Source of the DNA: XYD12-FULL-36-8 sp964613805
GTDB lineage: Bacteria > Bacteroidota > Ignavibacteria > Ignavibacteriales > Ignavibacteriaceae
Reading direction: 5' to 3'
Length of the DNA stretch: 64,000 bases
Assembly (NCBI GenBank): GCA_964613805.1
Contig: CAZTJF010000007.1
Span: 1-64,000, forward strand
In this document: in pieces, positions 17,336-26,270 of the stretch
Position numbering within the stretch: the stretch's first letter is position 1
Layout: every line of letters starts with the position of its first letter
The notes under the pieces: model-generated
The model's database searches: none
What the model was told of the DNA's origin: nothing
Seen by the model: the letters and a program-made list of their open reading frames with translations, nothing else
Program-made: the position numbers and the translations under genes

Positions 17336-18760
17336 ATGGCTGACTTGAATACAACCAACGCTTCAACTGATGAAGGTGTTATCCAAAAAACTATTCGTGA
17401 AGTAACTCAACCATTCAAGGATCTATTTAAAGCATCTCGTGCATTGTGGGGCATAAATCTTTCCTACTTACTTGAAGGGATAACTTACTTTGGGATTGTC
17501 GGTTATCTCGTTATCTACTTCAACAATTACATAAAACTTGATGACATAAGCGCGGGACAAATGGTTGGAATTCAAACTGCAGGGATTACTCTTGCAATGC
17601 TTTTCCTTGGCGCAACTGTAGATTGGATTGGTGTTAGAAAATCTCTCCTTTATGCTCTGGGATTCATGTTAATAGGAAGATTGTTTCTAACAATCAATCC
17701 GAATATAACTTCAAATGTTGGTTTGTGGTCGTCCGCTCATCTTATCGCGATGCTGGGAATCTTGGGAATTGTTCTCGGATACGGAATTTATCAACCGGCA
17801 TGTTATGCGGCAGTAAAACAATTTACGAACGAAAAAACCTCTGCGATGGGTTACGCAATGCTTTATGCTTTGATGAACCTCGGAGGATTTCTCCCCGGCT
17901 TAATTGGTCCACCAGTTCGAAAAGCTTTTGATTCAAATGGTCAGGGTATTCTTGCTGTGTTCTGGGTTTACATTGCACTAACTGTTGCGGGAATAATTGT
18001 GGTTGCAGTAATTCTCACTAAAAAGACGATTGAAAAAACAGTTCAAGAAATGAGCACCGAATCAAAAGAAAAAATTGAGGCGGATAAAAAAGCAGAGGAA
18101 GAGAAATCTGCAAAAGAAAAAATTAAGTTCTACCTTAAGAACTTTCCAATTAAAGATTATAGATTCATGTTTTTTATTTTCATTTTAATTCCGGTTCAGA
18201 CTTTATTTGCACACAACTGGCTTACGCTTCCAATTTATTTCAGTAGAGCATTCACAGGTGTTGTGGCGGAGAATTTTGAGTTCTTTGTAAACTTCAACCC
18301 GATTTTAATTTTTATTCTCACTCCAATGGTTGCTGCCTTAACTGCTCAAAAGAATGCATATAAAATGATGATCATAGGAACGTTTGTGATGGCTTCACCA
18401 ACTTTTATACTTGCAACTGGACCGACACTCCCAGCAGTTTTTGGTTATTTAATAATCATGACTATCGGTGAAGCAATGTGGCAGCCAAGATTCTTGCAAT
18501 GGGTTGCCGAAATTGCACCCAAAGGAATGACGGGAATTTACATGGGTATTGGTCAATTCCCATGGTTCTTGACGAAAGTAGTAACTTCGCTTTACTCAGG
18601 CTGGTTCTTAATGAACTATTGTCCGGAAGGTGTACCGCCCGCACAAATGAAGACTCAAACGATGTGGTTGATTTACGGATGCATAGCAATTATAAGTCCT
18701 ATTGGATTAGTGCTTGCAAAAAATTGGATGATTAAAGGATTTAAACATAAAGCAGAATGA
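17336..18760 (+). CDS. Major facilitator superfamily transporter
   Basis: 474 aa with 12 membrane helices in two halves. The first helix LSYLLEGITYFGIVGYLVIY and the following DWIGVRKSLLYALGFMLIGR (motif-A-like loop) are MFS features, closest in feel to the peptide/POT branch. A charged cytoplasmic linker (EKTVQEMSTESKEKIEADKK) separates the halves. GAGG precedes the ATG at good distance. It overlaps the DoxX-thioredoxin gene by 4 nt (ATGA), so the two are translated together. The substrate is not predictable. Confidence 0.9.
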   Translation: MADLNTTNASTDEGVIQKTIREVTQPFKDLFKASRALWGINLSYLLEGITYFGIVGYLVIYFNNYIKLDDISAGQMVGIQTAGITLAMLFLGATVDWIGVRKSLLYALGFMLIGRLFLTINPNITSNVGLWSSAHLIAMLGILGIVLGYGIYQPACYAAVKQFTNEKTSAMGYAMLYALMNLGGFLPGLIGPPVRKAFDSNGQGILAVFWVYIALTVAGIIVVAVILTKKTIEKTVQEMSTESKEKIEADKKAEEEKSAKEKIKFYLKNFPIKDYRFMFFIFILIPVQTLFAHNWLTLPIYFSRAFTGVVAENFEFFVNFNPILIFILTPMVAALTAQKNAYKMMIIGTFVMASPTFILATGPTLPAVFGYLIIMTIGEAMWQPRFLQWVAEIAPKGMTGIYMGIGQFPWFLTKVVTSLYSGWFLMNYCPEGVPPAQMKTQTMWLIYGCIAIISPIGLVLAKNWMIKGFKHKAE

Positions 18761-19785
18761 ACAACAAATTAATTTGGATATTTAGAGTTATACTCGGCTC
18801 GCTTTTTATTTTGTCGGCAATATCAAAACTATTTCCGATTGAAGCATTCGACTTAACCATAGTTAATCAGGGGATAACTAATTGGAGTGTAGCCCCCTAT
18901 CTCTCCAGATTCATCATAAGCGTAGAACTGTTCTTGGGAATTAGTTTTTTCATAAATCCATTTGTTAAGAAAATATCAATTCCTTTTTCATTCTTATTAC
19001 TTGTTGTTTTTTGTGTTCATCTTACTTATTTAATAGCAACTGGAAGTGGGAGTAAAAACTGCGGATGTTTTGGTGAGCTGATTCCGATGTCCTCTGTGGA
19101 AGCGCTCATAAAAAATTTGATTCTCATCTTTTTGCTTTTCTTGGTTAATAAATATTTTTTATTTGAGAAAAAACTAAACTATTCTTTTGCGTTTGCTGTC
19201 TTTTCAATTGTATTTGGAGGTATGTTTTTAATTTTTCAGATCAAGCCGTACAATATTCCGCCAAAGGATGAAATTCAAACTCAAATGAATGATTCAGTCG
19301 TGACAGTTGCTCCATCACCCTCAAAAAAGAAAAGTGATACTGTTCAAGTTACAACGAAAACATCTAATACAGAACAAAAAACTTCAAGTGAAAAACCGAA
19401 AGTGAAATCGGTATTTGCTTCATTCAGAGAGTTCAGCGGTGGTGAAATTGTGAATCTTGACAATGGAATAAAGCTTGTGTGCTTATTCAGCTTAGATTGT
19501 GAGGACTGCATGGAAACCGCATATAAACTTGGACAAGCGAAGAAAGATTGGAATAATTTTCCTCCGCTTTACATTTTATTTCTTGGAGAAGAAAACCAGA
19601 TAAACAACTTCTTTGATGCTGCAGCAATGACTTTCCCTTACAAAATTATCTCACCGCAAAGTTTCTTCCCGCTTATAAAAAATTATCCGCCGAGAATCGT
19701 CTTACTTAACAACGGAAATATTATCGGTGATTGGGGTTACGAGAATTTTAGTGTAGATGAGTTAAGAAAGAGGTTTTCAGAGTAA
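18757..19785 (+). CDS. DoxX/MauE-like membrane protein fused to a thioredoxin-like domain
   Basis: 342 aa. Residues 1-165 form a four-helix DoxX/MauE membrane domain (RVILGSLFILSAISKLFPIE) with a periplasm-facing pair in SKNCGCFGE. A low-complexity Ser/Thr/Lys linker follows at about 170-215. The remainder is a thioredoxin-like domain with the CxxC C248-E-D-C251 in FSLDCEDCMETA and a proline-containing FPYKIISPQSFFP. MauE-type proteins pass reducing equivalents to periplasmic disulfides, so a redox role across the membrane is likely. It is coupled to the MFS gene. The stop codon directly abuts repeat copy A. Confidence 0.85.
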   Translation: MNNKLIWIFRVILGSLFILSAISKLFPIEAFDLTIVNQGITNWSVAPYLSRFIISVELFLGISFFINPFVKKISIPFSFLLLVVFCVHLTYLIATGSGSKNCGCFGELIPMSSVEALIKNLILIFLLFLVNKYFLFEKKLNYSFAFAVFSIVFGGMFLIFQIKPYNIPPKDEIQTQMNDSVVTVAPSPSKKKSDTVQVTTKTSNTEQKTSSEKPKVKSVFASFREFSGGEIVNLDNGIKLVCLFSLDCEDCMETAYKLGQAKKDWNNFPPLYILFLGEENQINNFFDAAAMTFPYKIISPQSFFPLIKNYPPRIVLLNNGNIIGDWGYENFSVDELRKRFSE

Positions 19786-19910
19786 CGTTTTTCGGCTTGC
19801 CGATGTAGGGGATTTTTAACACTAAAGTTCAATGGAAGTCTATCAGTTGAACTTTGTACAAAAGTATCATCGAAGCACTTTAGCCTTTATTTGGGCAATA
19901 CCTTGTTAGC
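19784..19910. repeat. Cassette-like end repeat, copy A
   Basis: It starts AACGTTTTTCGGCTTGCCGA and ends CCTTGTTAGC. The first 32 bases match copy B (21341 onward) at 26 positions, and both copies end GTTAGC exactly at the stop codon of a minus-strand gene. Internal arms AAAGTTCAA and TTGAACTTT pair perfectly, and the outer ends TAAC and GTTA also pair, so the whole unit can fold like a recombination site. Confidence 0.6.
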
Positions 19911-21303
19911 GACTGGCAATCTTGTCACCAAGTCGTTCTGCCAATCTTTCAATGTCATCATATCTCGCTATTTGTTTTAACCAATTTTCTGGAATGTTAT
20001 TAAATCCATAAAGTAGTCCTGCAAGTCCACCTGTTACTGCTCCCGTTGTAGCAGTGTCCTCTCCCAAGTTTACTGCTTTCAAAATCGCATCTTTATAATT
20101 GTCAGTTATCAGTGTACACCAAATACTCGCTTCAAGTGTGTGTAATACATAGCCGCTACTAAAAATGTTCTCTTCTGTCAGTTCGTAAATGTTTTGCTTT
20201 AGCAAACGGTCAAACAATGCAACTTCTGTCGCATTAATTGAAAGTGGGACTAAGTGAGTTGAGATTTCAGATTGAAGGTTTTTATAAATTTCAAACTTAT
20301 CCTTCTGTGCTAAAAGTTGTCGGGCAAATTCAAGATAGTAGAAGCAAGCAACTACAGAACGAATATGTCCGTGAGTAATTGAGGAAACCTGTTTGGTAAT
20401 TTCATACCGTTCGGTTATTGGCTTATCTAATAGGTAAAAGAGCAACGGTAAAATTCTCATTAAAGAACCGTTGCCGTTTGACGAAATATCAAAACCGCCT
20501 GCTAAATTTGGTCTTTCACCTTTTGCAAGTCTGTCAATTGCTTGTCTCGTTGCAATACCTATGTCAAAAACATTTCCTCTCGGTGTCCAATGGTTGTTGT
20601 AGTACCACCTTATAAAGTTTTGTCCAATAATGTTTAAGTCAAAATCATTTATTAATGCTTCAGCAAGGCAAAAAGTTAGCGAACTGTCGTCTGACCAAGT
20701 TCCTGGTGGTTGATTATAAGTACCGTAACCGATCATATCAGTTACAGGATTTCTACGAATAGTTTGTCTGCTGTTAAACTCAACTGGAACGCCAATTGCA
20801 TCACCAACTGCAACACCAAAAAGAACAGATTTAATTTTATCAGAATAATCAACTCCTTGATTAGTAAAAAGCATATTCCCAAAGTTGCTCCAACCTTTAC
20901 TTACATCTGCCTCTGCCTTAATGTTTCGGTTGGAATAAATTTGGTTAATATCAATTCCTAAAAGTCCTCTTGCAATTAGAAATGAAAAAGTTTCAATATC
21001 AGTATTGTCGTCCTCGTTTTTATATTTTTCTTTATTTCTCTCTGCCCAAAATTCTTTTATAGAATAGCCGTCAGCCTCTTTGTTGAGTTTTGCTTTGTAC
21101 AATCCGTAACCTGTCGAAGAACGATGAAAGGAAAGCCATTCATTCTCGTAATAAATAAACCATTTGTCCTCCATTTGTTGCGGAATAAGTCCTCTGGTCA
21201 ATTTTAAGCATTGTTTGTCAGTAAATAGCAAATCTAAAACAATCCGTTTGGGATTGTCAATAGAATGGTTTTGCCAAGTCGTTTTAGTTGCTATTTCACT
21301 CAT
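19906..21303 (-). CDS. ADP-ribosylglycohydrolase family protein with an extra N-terminal domain
   Basis: 465 aa. Residues about 155-460 are the all-helical ADP-ribosylglycohydrolase fold: GVAVGDAIGVPVEF, GTWSDDSSLTFCLAEALI (metal-binding S-D-D at 204-206) and NLGEDTATTGAVTGGLAGLL. The family removes ADP-ribose from proteins or small molecules using two Mg ions. The second site normally reads DTDT; here it is D416-T-A418-T, so one expected metal ligand is absent. Residues 1-150 are an unrecognised domain (ENEWLSFHRSSTGYGLYKAK). The gene lies exactly between two related repeats and downstream of a helicase unit, suggesting a mobile cassette. Confidence 0.85.
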   Translation of the reverse strand: MSEIATKTTWQNHSIDNPKRIVLDLLFTDKQCLKLTRGLIPQQMEDKWFIYYENEWLSFHRSSTGYGLYKAKLNKEADGYSIKEFWAERNKEKYKNEDDNTDIETFSFLIARGLLGIDINQIYSNRNIKAEADVSKGWSNFGNMLFTNQGVDYSDKIKSVLFGVAVGDAIGVPVEFNSRQTIRRNPVTDMIGYGTYNQPPGTWSDDSSLTFCLAEALINDFDLNIIGQNFIRWYYNNHWTPRGNVFDIGIATRQAIDRLAKGERPNLAGGFDISSNGNGSLMRILPLLFYLLDKPITERYEITKQVSSITHGHIRSVVACFYYLEFARQLLAQKDKFEIYKNLQSEISTHLVPLSINATEVALFDRLLKQNIYELTEENIFSSGYVLHTLEASIWCTLITDNYKDAILKAVNLGEDTATTGAVTGGLAGLLYGFNNIPENWLKQIARYDDIERLAERLGDKIASR

Positions 21304-21340
21304 CTTGTTATGTTACGCTTTGTCTGTTTTGACTGCCGCC

Positions 21341-21539
21341 AACGTTTCGGGGCTTGGCGATGTGGCGGATTTAGAAACACTTAACTGTCCAACAAACGTA
21401 AATGTTTATTACAAGAACTACCATTAAATTTAGCACCTCGACCGCCATTTCGTTAAGCTGTTTTTAGCAGTAGTTCTTCTGTCTTCCGTGGCTGTAAACC
21501 ATTGTCGTTGTGTGGCTTTTGTGTCTTTGCCGTGTTAGC
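21341..21539. repeat. Cassette-like end repeat, copy B
   Basis: It starts AACGTTTCGGGGCTTGGCGA and ends TGCCGTGTTAGC at the stop of the helicase gene. GCTTGGCGATGTGGCGG pairs imperfectly with CCGCCATTTCGTTAAGC further in. The ends match copy A, while the centre differs in length and sequence, as is seen with integron attC sites. The canonical attC core GTTRRRY is not matched exactly. Confidence 0.6.
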
Positions 21540-23512
21540 TATACGGCTATTTCATTTTTATACTTCGCTAAAATATATTTTTTGTGTGGTGTTAAAATAA
21601 TTTTTATTGACTTTAAAATTTCTATAATTTCATTTTTCTTTGTTAAATTATTTTTCTCTAATGTTTTTTCCAATACCTTCTGTAAACTGTCGTCACCAAG
21701 ATAAAAGTTTTTCATCTTTCTTTTTTCTTGTTCAATAAATAAAATTCTTTGGTCGTAAGATTCCTCAATGAACAGTTGGTAGATTTCAATATCATTCGCA
21801 ACAACTTTTTTTCTGCTTGTCTTGATATTTGAACCCCTGTAAACTCTGCCATTCCTTTGGTCTATGATAGCAGGATTGAAATTGTTGTCATAGTGAATTA
21901 CTCTGTTACTGAAACCGTCAAAGTCCAAACTTTCATTTCCAACTCTTGAAGCAAGAAGAATAATCTTTTGTTTTGTATTATCGTTTGCTTTCTTTATGTC
22001 GGAAAGTTTTTTTGCTCTATCATCTGGTTTGTCTTGTCCTGTCAGCGTATGCACTATGTATTTATTTTTCTTCAATCGGCTTTTTAATGTTGCGACTGTT
22101 TCCAACCAACTTACAAAAACTATAATTACATTTTTAGTTTTGGATGTCTTAATGCTTTCAATTGTTTCAAGTAGCTTTTTATACTTGGCTTCAGAAACCA
22201 AATTGCCTTTGAATACTTTCTCAATGTATGCATTTTGTGTCGGGGAGATATTGCTCTTTGTAAAACTATTTCTGCTTGAAACTAATTGAGAAAGTTTTGT
22301 GCTGAACATCTGCGATTCTTCTTCCGTTGTTTTTATTAAATCACGATAAAGCAAATACTGAAACTTTTCTGCTTCATTTAGTTTCGCAATTACTGGCTTT
22401 ATAGTAAGTGATTCCTTTGTGTTGCGAATCATTATGTCTCTTATAAAATCGTCTAATCCATTTTTTGATGGAGCCTTTTTGCCAAAAAGATTTTCCATTA
22501 ATGGTCTTTTAATTTTTTCTCCGTCTTGAAAATTTAACAAAGCATTTATATCATGGTTAAAGTTTTGGCTCAACTTATTTAACTTTTTAATTGAAATTTC
22601 TCCTTCGTCAATATTGGAAATTTCTTTTTCTAACGCATTGATTCCTGAAGAAATTAAACCAGTGATGTTGTTTGAAGAATCTTTTACATTAGAGTTCTCT
22701 AATAAACTCAGCAAATATTGAAATTCAAATTTGTTGTTCTGAAAGGGAGTAGCAGTTAGTAATAAGAGTTTTGCATATTTGCTCGCATTTAATGTCGCAT
22801 TTATTTTTCTTACCGCTGAACCTGGCAGTTTATAGCTTTCGTCCTTATCATTACTACCACTTTTTAAAGAATGAGCTTCATCAACAATTATCCAGTCAAA
22901 GAAATTGACTGGGAATAATTTCTTTCCTCTTTTGCCTTTCCGAAAGACAGAGTATATGTTGTATCCAGTTGTTCCAGGCAGTCCAGGGAAACTTGTCAGC
23001 CAAATACCTTGTCTTTGTTTATCTATTTCAATCCAATCTCTTTTTCTCCTTATTGGAATCTGACTTGAAAAAAAATCAAATAGCTTTTGTGTTGATGGTT
23101 TGTCAATTTTAGTTTGCTTAATAAATTTTCCAATGTCGCTTGAAAGTGAATAAGATTCCGAAACAAATTCTTCAAAAGTTAAATCTTCTTTCTCGTTCCA
23201 TTCCCACTTGCTTCTGATTGAAGGGTTGGCAATTATTAAAACCCTAAATCGGTCCATGCTGTGGCTCTTGGATATTTGTTCAAGTATTGCTTTGCTGATA
23301 ATTGCAAGAGTTTCAAATGTTTTACCTCCGCCAACTTCATCTGCAAGCATTACACCTCTGAGATTGTTATAAATCTGCCATTCTTTTGGTTTTTGCCTCG
23401 TCGGATAATCATTCAAAATCTGCCACGCCATACAGGAAGCTAAACGCTGTGCTTGAATAGCATTTTTGTTTTTTAAAATTTTATCTGTGATTAGATTTTT
23501 GAAATAAGCCAT
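21539..23512 (-). CDS. SNF2-like superfamily 2 helicase
   Basis: 657 aa. Motif I is MLADEVGGGKTFETLA (61-65 GGGKT), motif II is FDWIIVDEAHSLK (DEAH 211-214), motif III is LLTATPFQNN (253-258), and the C-terminal RecA domain carries NRVIHYDNNFNPAIIDQRNG followed by RVYR, the SNF2/RapA form of motifs V-VI. Such proteins translocate on double-stranded DNA, often within restriction or remodelling machines. The gene overlaps the upstream PLD gene by 22 nt, so both are made as a set. The stop codon is embedded in the GTTAGC end of repeat copy B. Comparable to DISARM DrmD or Dpd components, but not assignable to either. Confidence 0.88.
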   Translation of the reverse strand: MAYFKNLITDKILKNKNAIQAQRLASCMAWQILNDYPTRQKPKEWQIYNNLRGVMLADEVGGGKTFETLAIISKAILEQISKSHSMDRFRVLIIANPSIRSKWEWNEKEDLTFEEFVSESYSLSSDIGKFIKQTKIDKPSTQKLFDFFSSQIPIRRKRDWIEIDKQRQGIWLTSFPGLPGTTGYNIYSVFRKGKRGKKLFPVNFFDWIIVDEAHSLKSGSNDKDESYKLPGSAVRKINATLNASKYAKLLLLTATPFQNNKFEFQYLLSLLENSNVKDSSNNITGLISSGINALEKEISNIDEGEISIKKLNKLSQNFNHDINALLNFQDGEKIKRPLMENLFGKKAPSKNGLDDFIRDIMIRNTKESLTIKPVIAKLNEAEKFQYLLYRDLIKTTEEESQMFSTKLSQLVSSRNSFTKSNISPTQNAYIEKVFKGNLVSEAKYKKLLETIESIKTSKTKNVIIVFVSWLETVATLKSRLKKNKYIVHTLTGQDKPDDRAKKLSDIKKANDNTKQKIILLASRVGNESLDFDGFSNRVIHYDNNFNPAIIDQRNGRVYRGSNIKTSRKKVVANDIEIYQLFIEESYDQRILFIEQEKRKMKNFYLGDDSLQKVLEKTLEKNNLTKKNEIIEILKSIKIILTPHKKYILAKYKNEIAV

Positions 23513-25176
23513 TCTTTGATAAATGTTTTTAAAGCTCTTTGGTCAATATTTAATTTGTCGGCTAACTCACTTATTCGTTTTGTGCATTCTTGTTTTATGT
23601 TTTCAGTGTTCAGCTTTGTGCTGAATACTTTGAATAATTGCAATGTCAGATAAAGAGTTCTTCCGTCATCTATTTTATTTATTTCGTTTTGGATCTCACT
23701 CTCATTGAAGTCAGAAAAATATTTTTTGTGCTTAATACTTTGTAAAAGATATTTCACATTGTAAAAGTATTGTTCAAGTTTAGGCGGCTCTGTTATTTTA
23801 ATGCTTGTGGTTTCCTTAATTGATAGTTTGCCTTCGTTGATTGCTGTGTCAAGTTCTGTCGGATTAACAGAATAGATTCCCCTAAACAAATCAAAGATGC
23901 TTTCACCTTTCTCATTTAGTCCTGATATGTATTCACTTAATTCAAATACTGAAACGAAAATTTTTTCATCTCCGATGAAAAAATTCACTGTTTGCTTTTG
24001 TTCTTCAAATTCGTTTGTCTTAAATAAAAACTCGCTGTCTGTGTTCTGTAACTTAATTTTATTTCCGTCTTTGGTTTTTCTTACTGGTAAGTGGTTCGGG
24101 TTAAAAATGTAAGTAGTTATTATTGAGTTCTCTTTTTCAGCCCAAGCATAATGGTTGTTTTGACTTTCAAAAAATTCAAGAGAATTGTCTTCCGCTTCTG
24201 TATAGTTGGTAACTTCAATTTCTGAAAGTTGCTTCCAAAAAACTTCACTGAACCATTCTTGCATTTCTTTCGGTGAGACTTTTAAAATTATTCCGCACTC
24301 TTGATTTGCTGATTCATTCAAGGTTTTAAAGAAACCTTGTTCCGTGAAGTTTGCAGAACCAATAAACAGAACAGCATCAGAATTAAATTCTGTCAACATC
24401 AGTTTGGAATGAAACCCATCCCGCTTTTTATGTACAGGTCGAAATATTTTGCAATGGTGATTTTGAAACGGTTTTATTTTAGCTCCTGTCCGCAAGTAAA
24501 TTGAAATGTTGTCAGAGATACTCTTTACTTCTTCAATTTTTGAATATTCATCTGAAACAAATGGAGTAGCAACTTTTATTCTCTTGACTGTTTGTCCGCT
24601 TCGGTAGTTTGCTAAGTAATTTTTGTATTCATCAAAAATTGATTTGTCCTTGGAGTTAAAAACAAAATGAATGTCACTTGATTTTTTCGGTAGTTCCTTA
24701 AACCGAAGTTTGCTAATCGTTTGTTCCCAAATTGAACTTTGAGTGAACAACTGCGACTTTAATTGCTCAAAGAAATTCAGAATTTGATTGTAGATAAAAA
24801 CATCTGTGTCAGTTCTAAATTCAAGTTCCATTTCAATTGCAATTTCTTTTTCTGTTGCAAAACTATCAACAGTAAGATTTGCACTTCCTACTATGAATTT
24901 TGCTCCAACCTCTGATTTCAGTAAAGCTAATTTTGAATGAAAACAGTTTTTCTCATTTGGCTTCAAAGGTTTCATTGGAACGCAAACGATTGTGCTGTTT
25001 GCATTATCCCCAATCGACTTTCCTTGTTTGAAGTCGTGAAGAATTAATTTTGTTCCGCTGGCAACTTCTGAAAGTTTTTCAATAACCTCATTGTCCAATC
25101 TGTAAGTAAGATAAACACCAATGTTGTGAGGATACTCAGCAATTGATTGAAAGAAGTCCTTTGAGTTTTTCTTCAT
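23491..25176 (-). CDS. Phospholipase D-like protein, probable nuclease
   Basis: 561 aa with two HKD half-sites: FHSKLALLKSEVGAKFIVGS-ANLT (H80, K82) and FHSKLMLTEFNSDAVLFIGS-ANFT (H256, K258), each followed by the GSAN segment. The canonical Asp five residues after Lys is missing or replaced by Glu, which is tolerated in many PLD nucleases. Residues beyond about 300 form a long helical C-terminal region of unknown function. No membrane segments. In defence systems, PLD proteins next to SNF2 helicases cut DNA or RNA; lipid hydrolysis is less likely here. It overlaps both neighbours (TAATG at its own start). Confidence 0.85.
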   Translation of the reverse strand: MKKNSKDFFQSIAEYPHNIGVYLTYRLDNEVIEKLSEVASGTKLILHDFKQGKSIGDNANSTIVCVPMKPLKPNEKNCFHSKLALLKSEVGAKFIVGSANLTVDSFATEKEIAIEMELEFRTDTDVFIYNQILNFFEQLKSQLFTQSSIWEQTISKLRFKELPKKSSDIHFVFNSKDKSIFDEYKNYLANYRSGQTVKRIKVATPFVSDEYSKIEEVKSISDNISIYLRTGAKIKPFQNHHCKIFRPVHKKRDGFHSKLMLTEFNSDAVLFIGSANFTEQGFFKTLNESANQECGIILKVSPKEMQEWFSEVFWKQLSEIEVTNYTEAEDNSLEFFESQNNHYAWAEKENSIITTYIFNPNHLPVRKTKDGNKIKLQNTDSEFLFKTNEFEEQKQTVNFFIGDEKIFVSVFELSEYISGLNEKGESIFDLFRGIYSVNPTELDTAINEGKLSIKETTSIKITEPPKLEQYFYNVKYLLQSIKHKKYFSDFNESEIQNEINKIDDGRTLYLTLQLFKVFSTKLNTENIKQECTKRISELADKLNIDQRALKTFIKEWLISKI

Positions 25177-26270
25177 TACCGTAATTCTTTTATTAAGCGT
25201 AACAAAGCAGAGTGTCTGTAATTAAAGAAGTAACTCGTTCCTTCATCTTCGCCTTGTCTTTTCTTGTATGATTCCCAAAGGTTTTCAATTCTCCGTTTCT
25301 CTGAATTAGGCAATCCATCTCGTAAAGAATATTTACCATCCTTATATTGAAACCACTTGGTTGGCTTTTGATATTCCGTCAATGAAATCTCTGATTTTGA
25401 AGCTGAATGAAAGCGTTCTTGAATTTCCTTAAAAGCATTTTTTGCCACAGTCCATAGCTTTACTCTATTGGCGATATTGTTAATGTCTGCATCAACGGCT
25501 GCAACAAATTTTCCAAACCAGTTGTTTAAAAACGCAAATGGAATTTTTGGATTTGGGTTCTCTAATAACTTACCCCAAAATGTATCGTCATTAAATGTCT
25601 TGTAATCAAAGTAGGGTTGAAGCAACCGAAAATATTCGTCCTTGCGTCTGTTTTTAATTTTTGCAATTAGTTCCTTTTTAAACTTGTCTTTGAAGTCGTC
25701 AAGCCGATGATTATTGAACAAAGAATTTTTCTTCATCAGTTGCTTTATTATTTCGTTTACAAATTCCGCTTTGCGTTGCGGTTGCTTGTAATCACATAAA
25801 ATAAAGTCCCTTAAAATTGGCATCTGTCTATCACCAATTCTTTTCAAATAGAGTTCTAATGTGGCTGGTGCAAAATTTCTGTCGGTGTAAATCTTGAATG
25901 CGTTTTGAATTACCCAACCTTTGCTTGTGAATACATCAATGTCGCTTAGTTCAAAATTATTTCCAAGAAGTCCTCCCTTTAATTCCGCCTTGCTGAATTT
26001 TGTTTTCCAGCAATACACCAAAAGTTTTTCTAACCTGATTTGTATTTCTCTTTTTTGCTTGTCATTTCTCCAAAGAGATTTGTTGGTGTTTAAAAAGTGA
26101 TTGACATAAGCTACAAACAAATAGTAAGTCGGTTTAGAAACTGAGCCTGAAAATGGCAAATACTCCGCACCAATTTTTTCAGAGAAATCGTCAAAGCCAA
26201 AAGGGTCTCGTTCACCTTGGTCAAACGAAACAATTTTTACAGTAAAAATATTTAGAGATTCATTACTCAT
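25176..26270 (-). CDS. Unknown protein, first gene of the PLD-helicase unit
   Basis: 364 aa, no confident family. The opening (SFDQGERDPFGFDDFSEKIG then AEYLPFSGSVSKPTYYLFVAY) is faintly like DUF6361 proteins, which begin with an acidic GE-D-P segment and a conserved TR-x-RYFLF; this is a weak resemblance from memory. The rest is rich in lysine and aromatic residues, with SYFFNYRHSALLRLIKELR at the C-terminus. It is the promoter-proximal gene and its stop overlaps the PLD start (TAATG). By position it could be a sensor or specificity subunit, an inference only. No catalytic motif was recognised. Confidence 0.6.
   Translation of the reverse strand: MSNESLNIFTVKIVSFDQGERDPFGFDDFSEKIGAEYLPFSGSVSKPTYYLFVAYVNHFLNTNKSLWRNDKQKREIQIRLEKLLVYCWKTKFSKAELKGGLLGNNFELSDIDVFTSKGWVIQNAFKIYTDRNFAPATLELYLKRIGDRQMPILRDFILCDYKQPQRKAEFVNEIIKQLMKKNSLFNNHRLDDFKDKFKKELIAKIKNRRKDEYFRLLQPYFDYKTFNDDTFWGKLLENPNPKIPFAFLNNWFGKFVAAVDADINNIANRVKLWTVAKNAFKEIQERFHSASKSEISLTEYQKPTKWFQYKDGKYSLRDGLPNSEKRRIENLWESYKKRQGEDEGTSYFFNYRHSALLRLIKELR

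Noticed and set aside
19784..21539. Classical integron attC sites
   Set aside because: The ends do not match the GTTRRRY/RYYYAAC cores exactly and no integrase gene is in the window; kept only as cassette-like repeats.
21539..26270. Assignment as DISARM or Dpd
   Set aside because: Partners that define those systems (methyltransferase, DUF1998 helicase, deazaguanine-insertion genes) are absent here.
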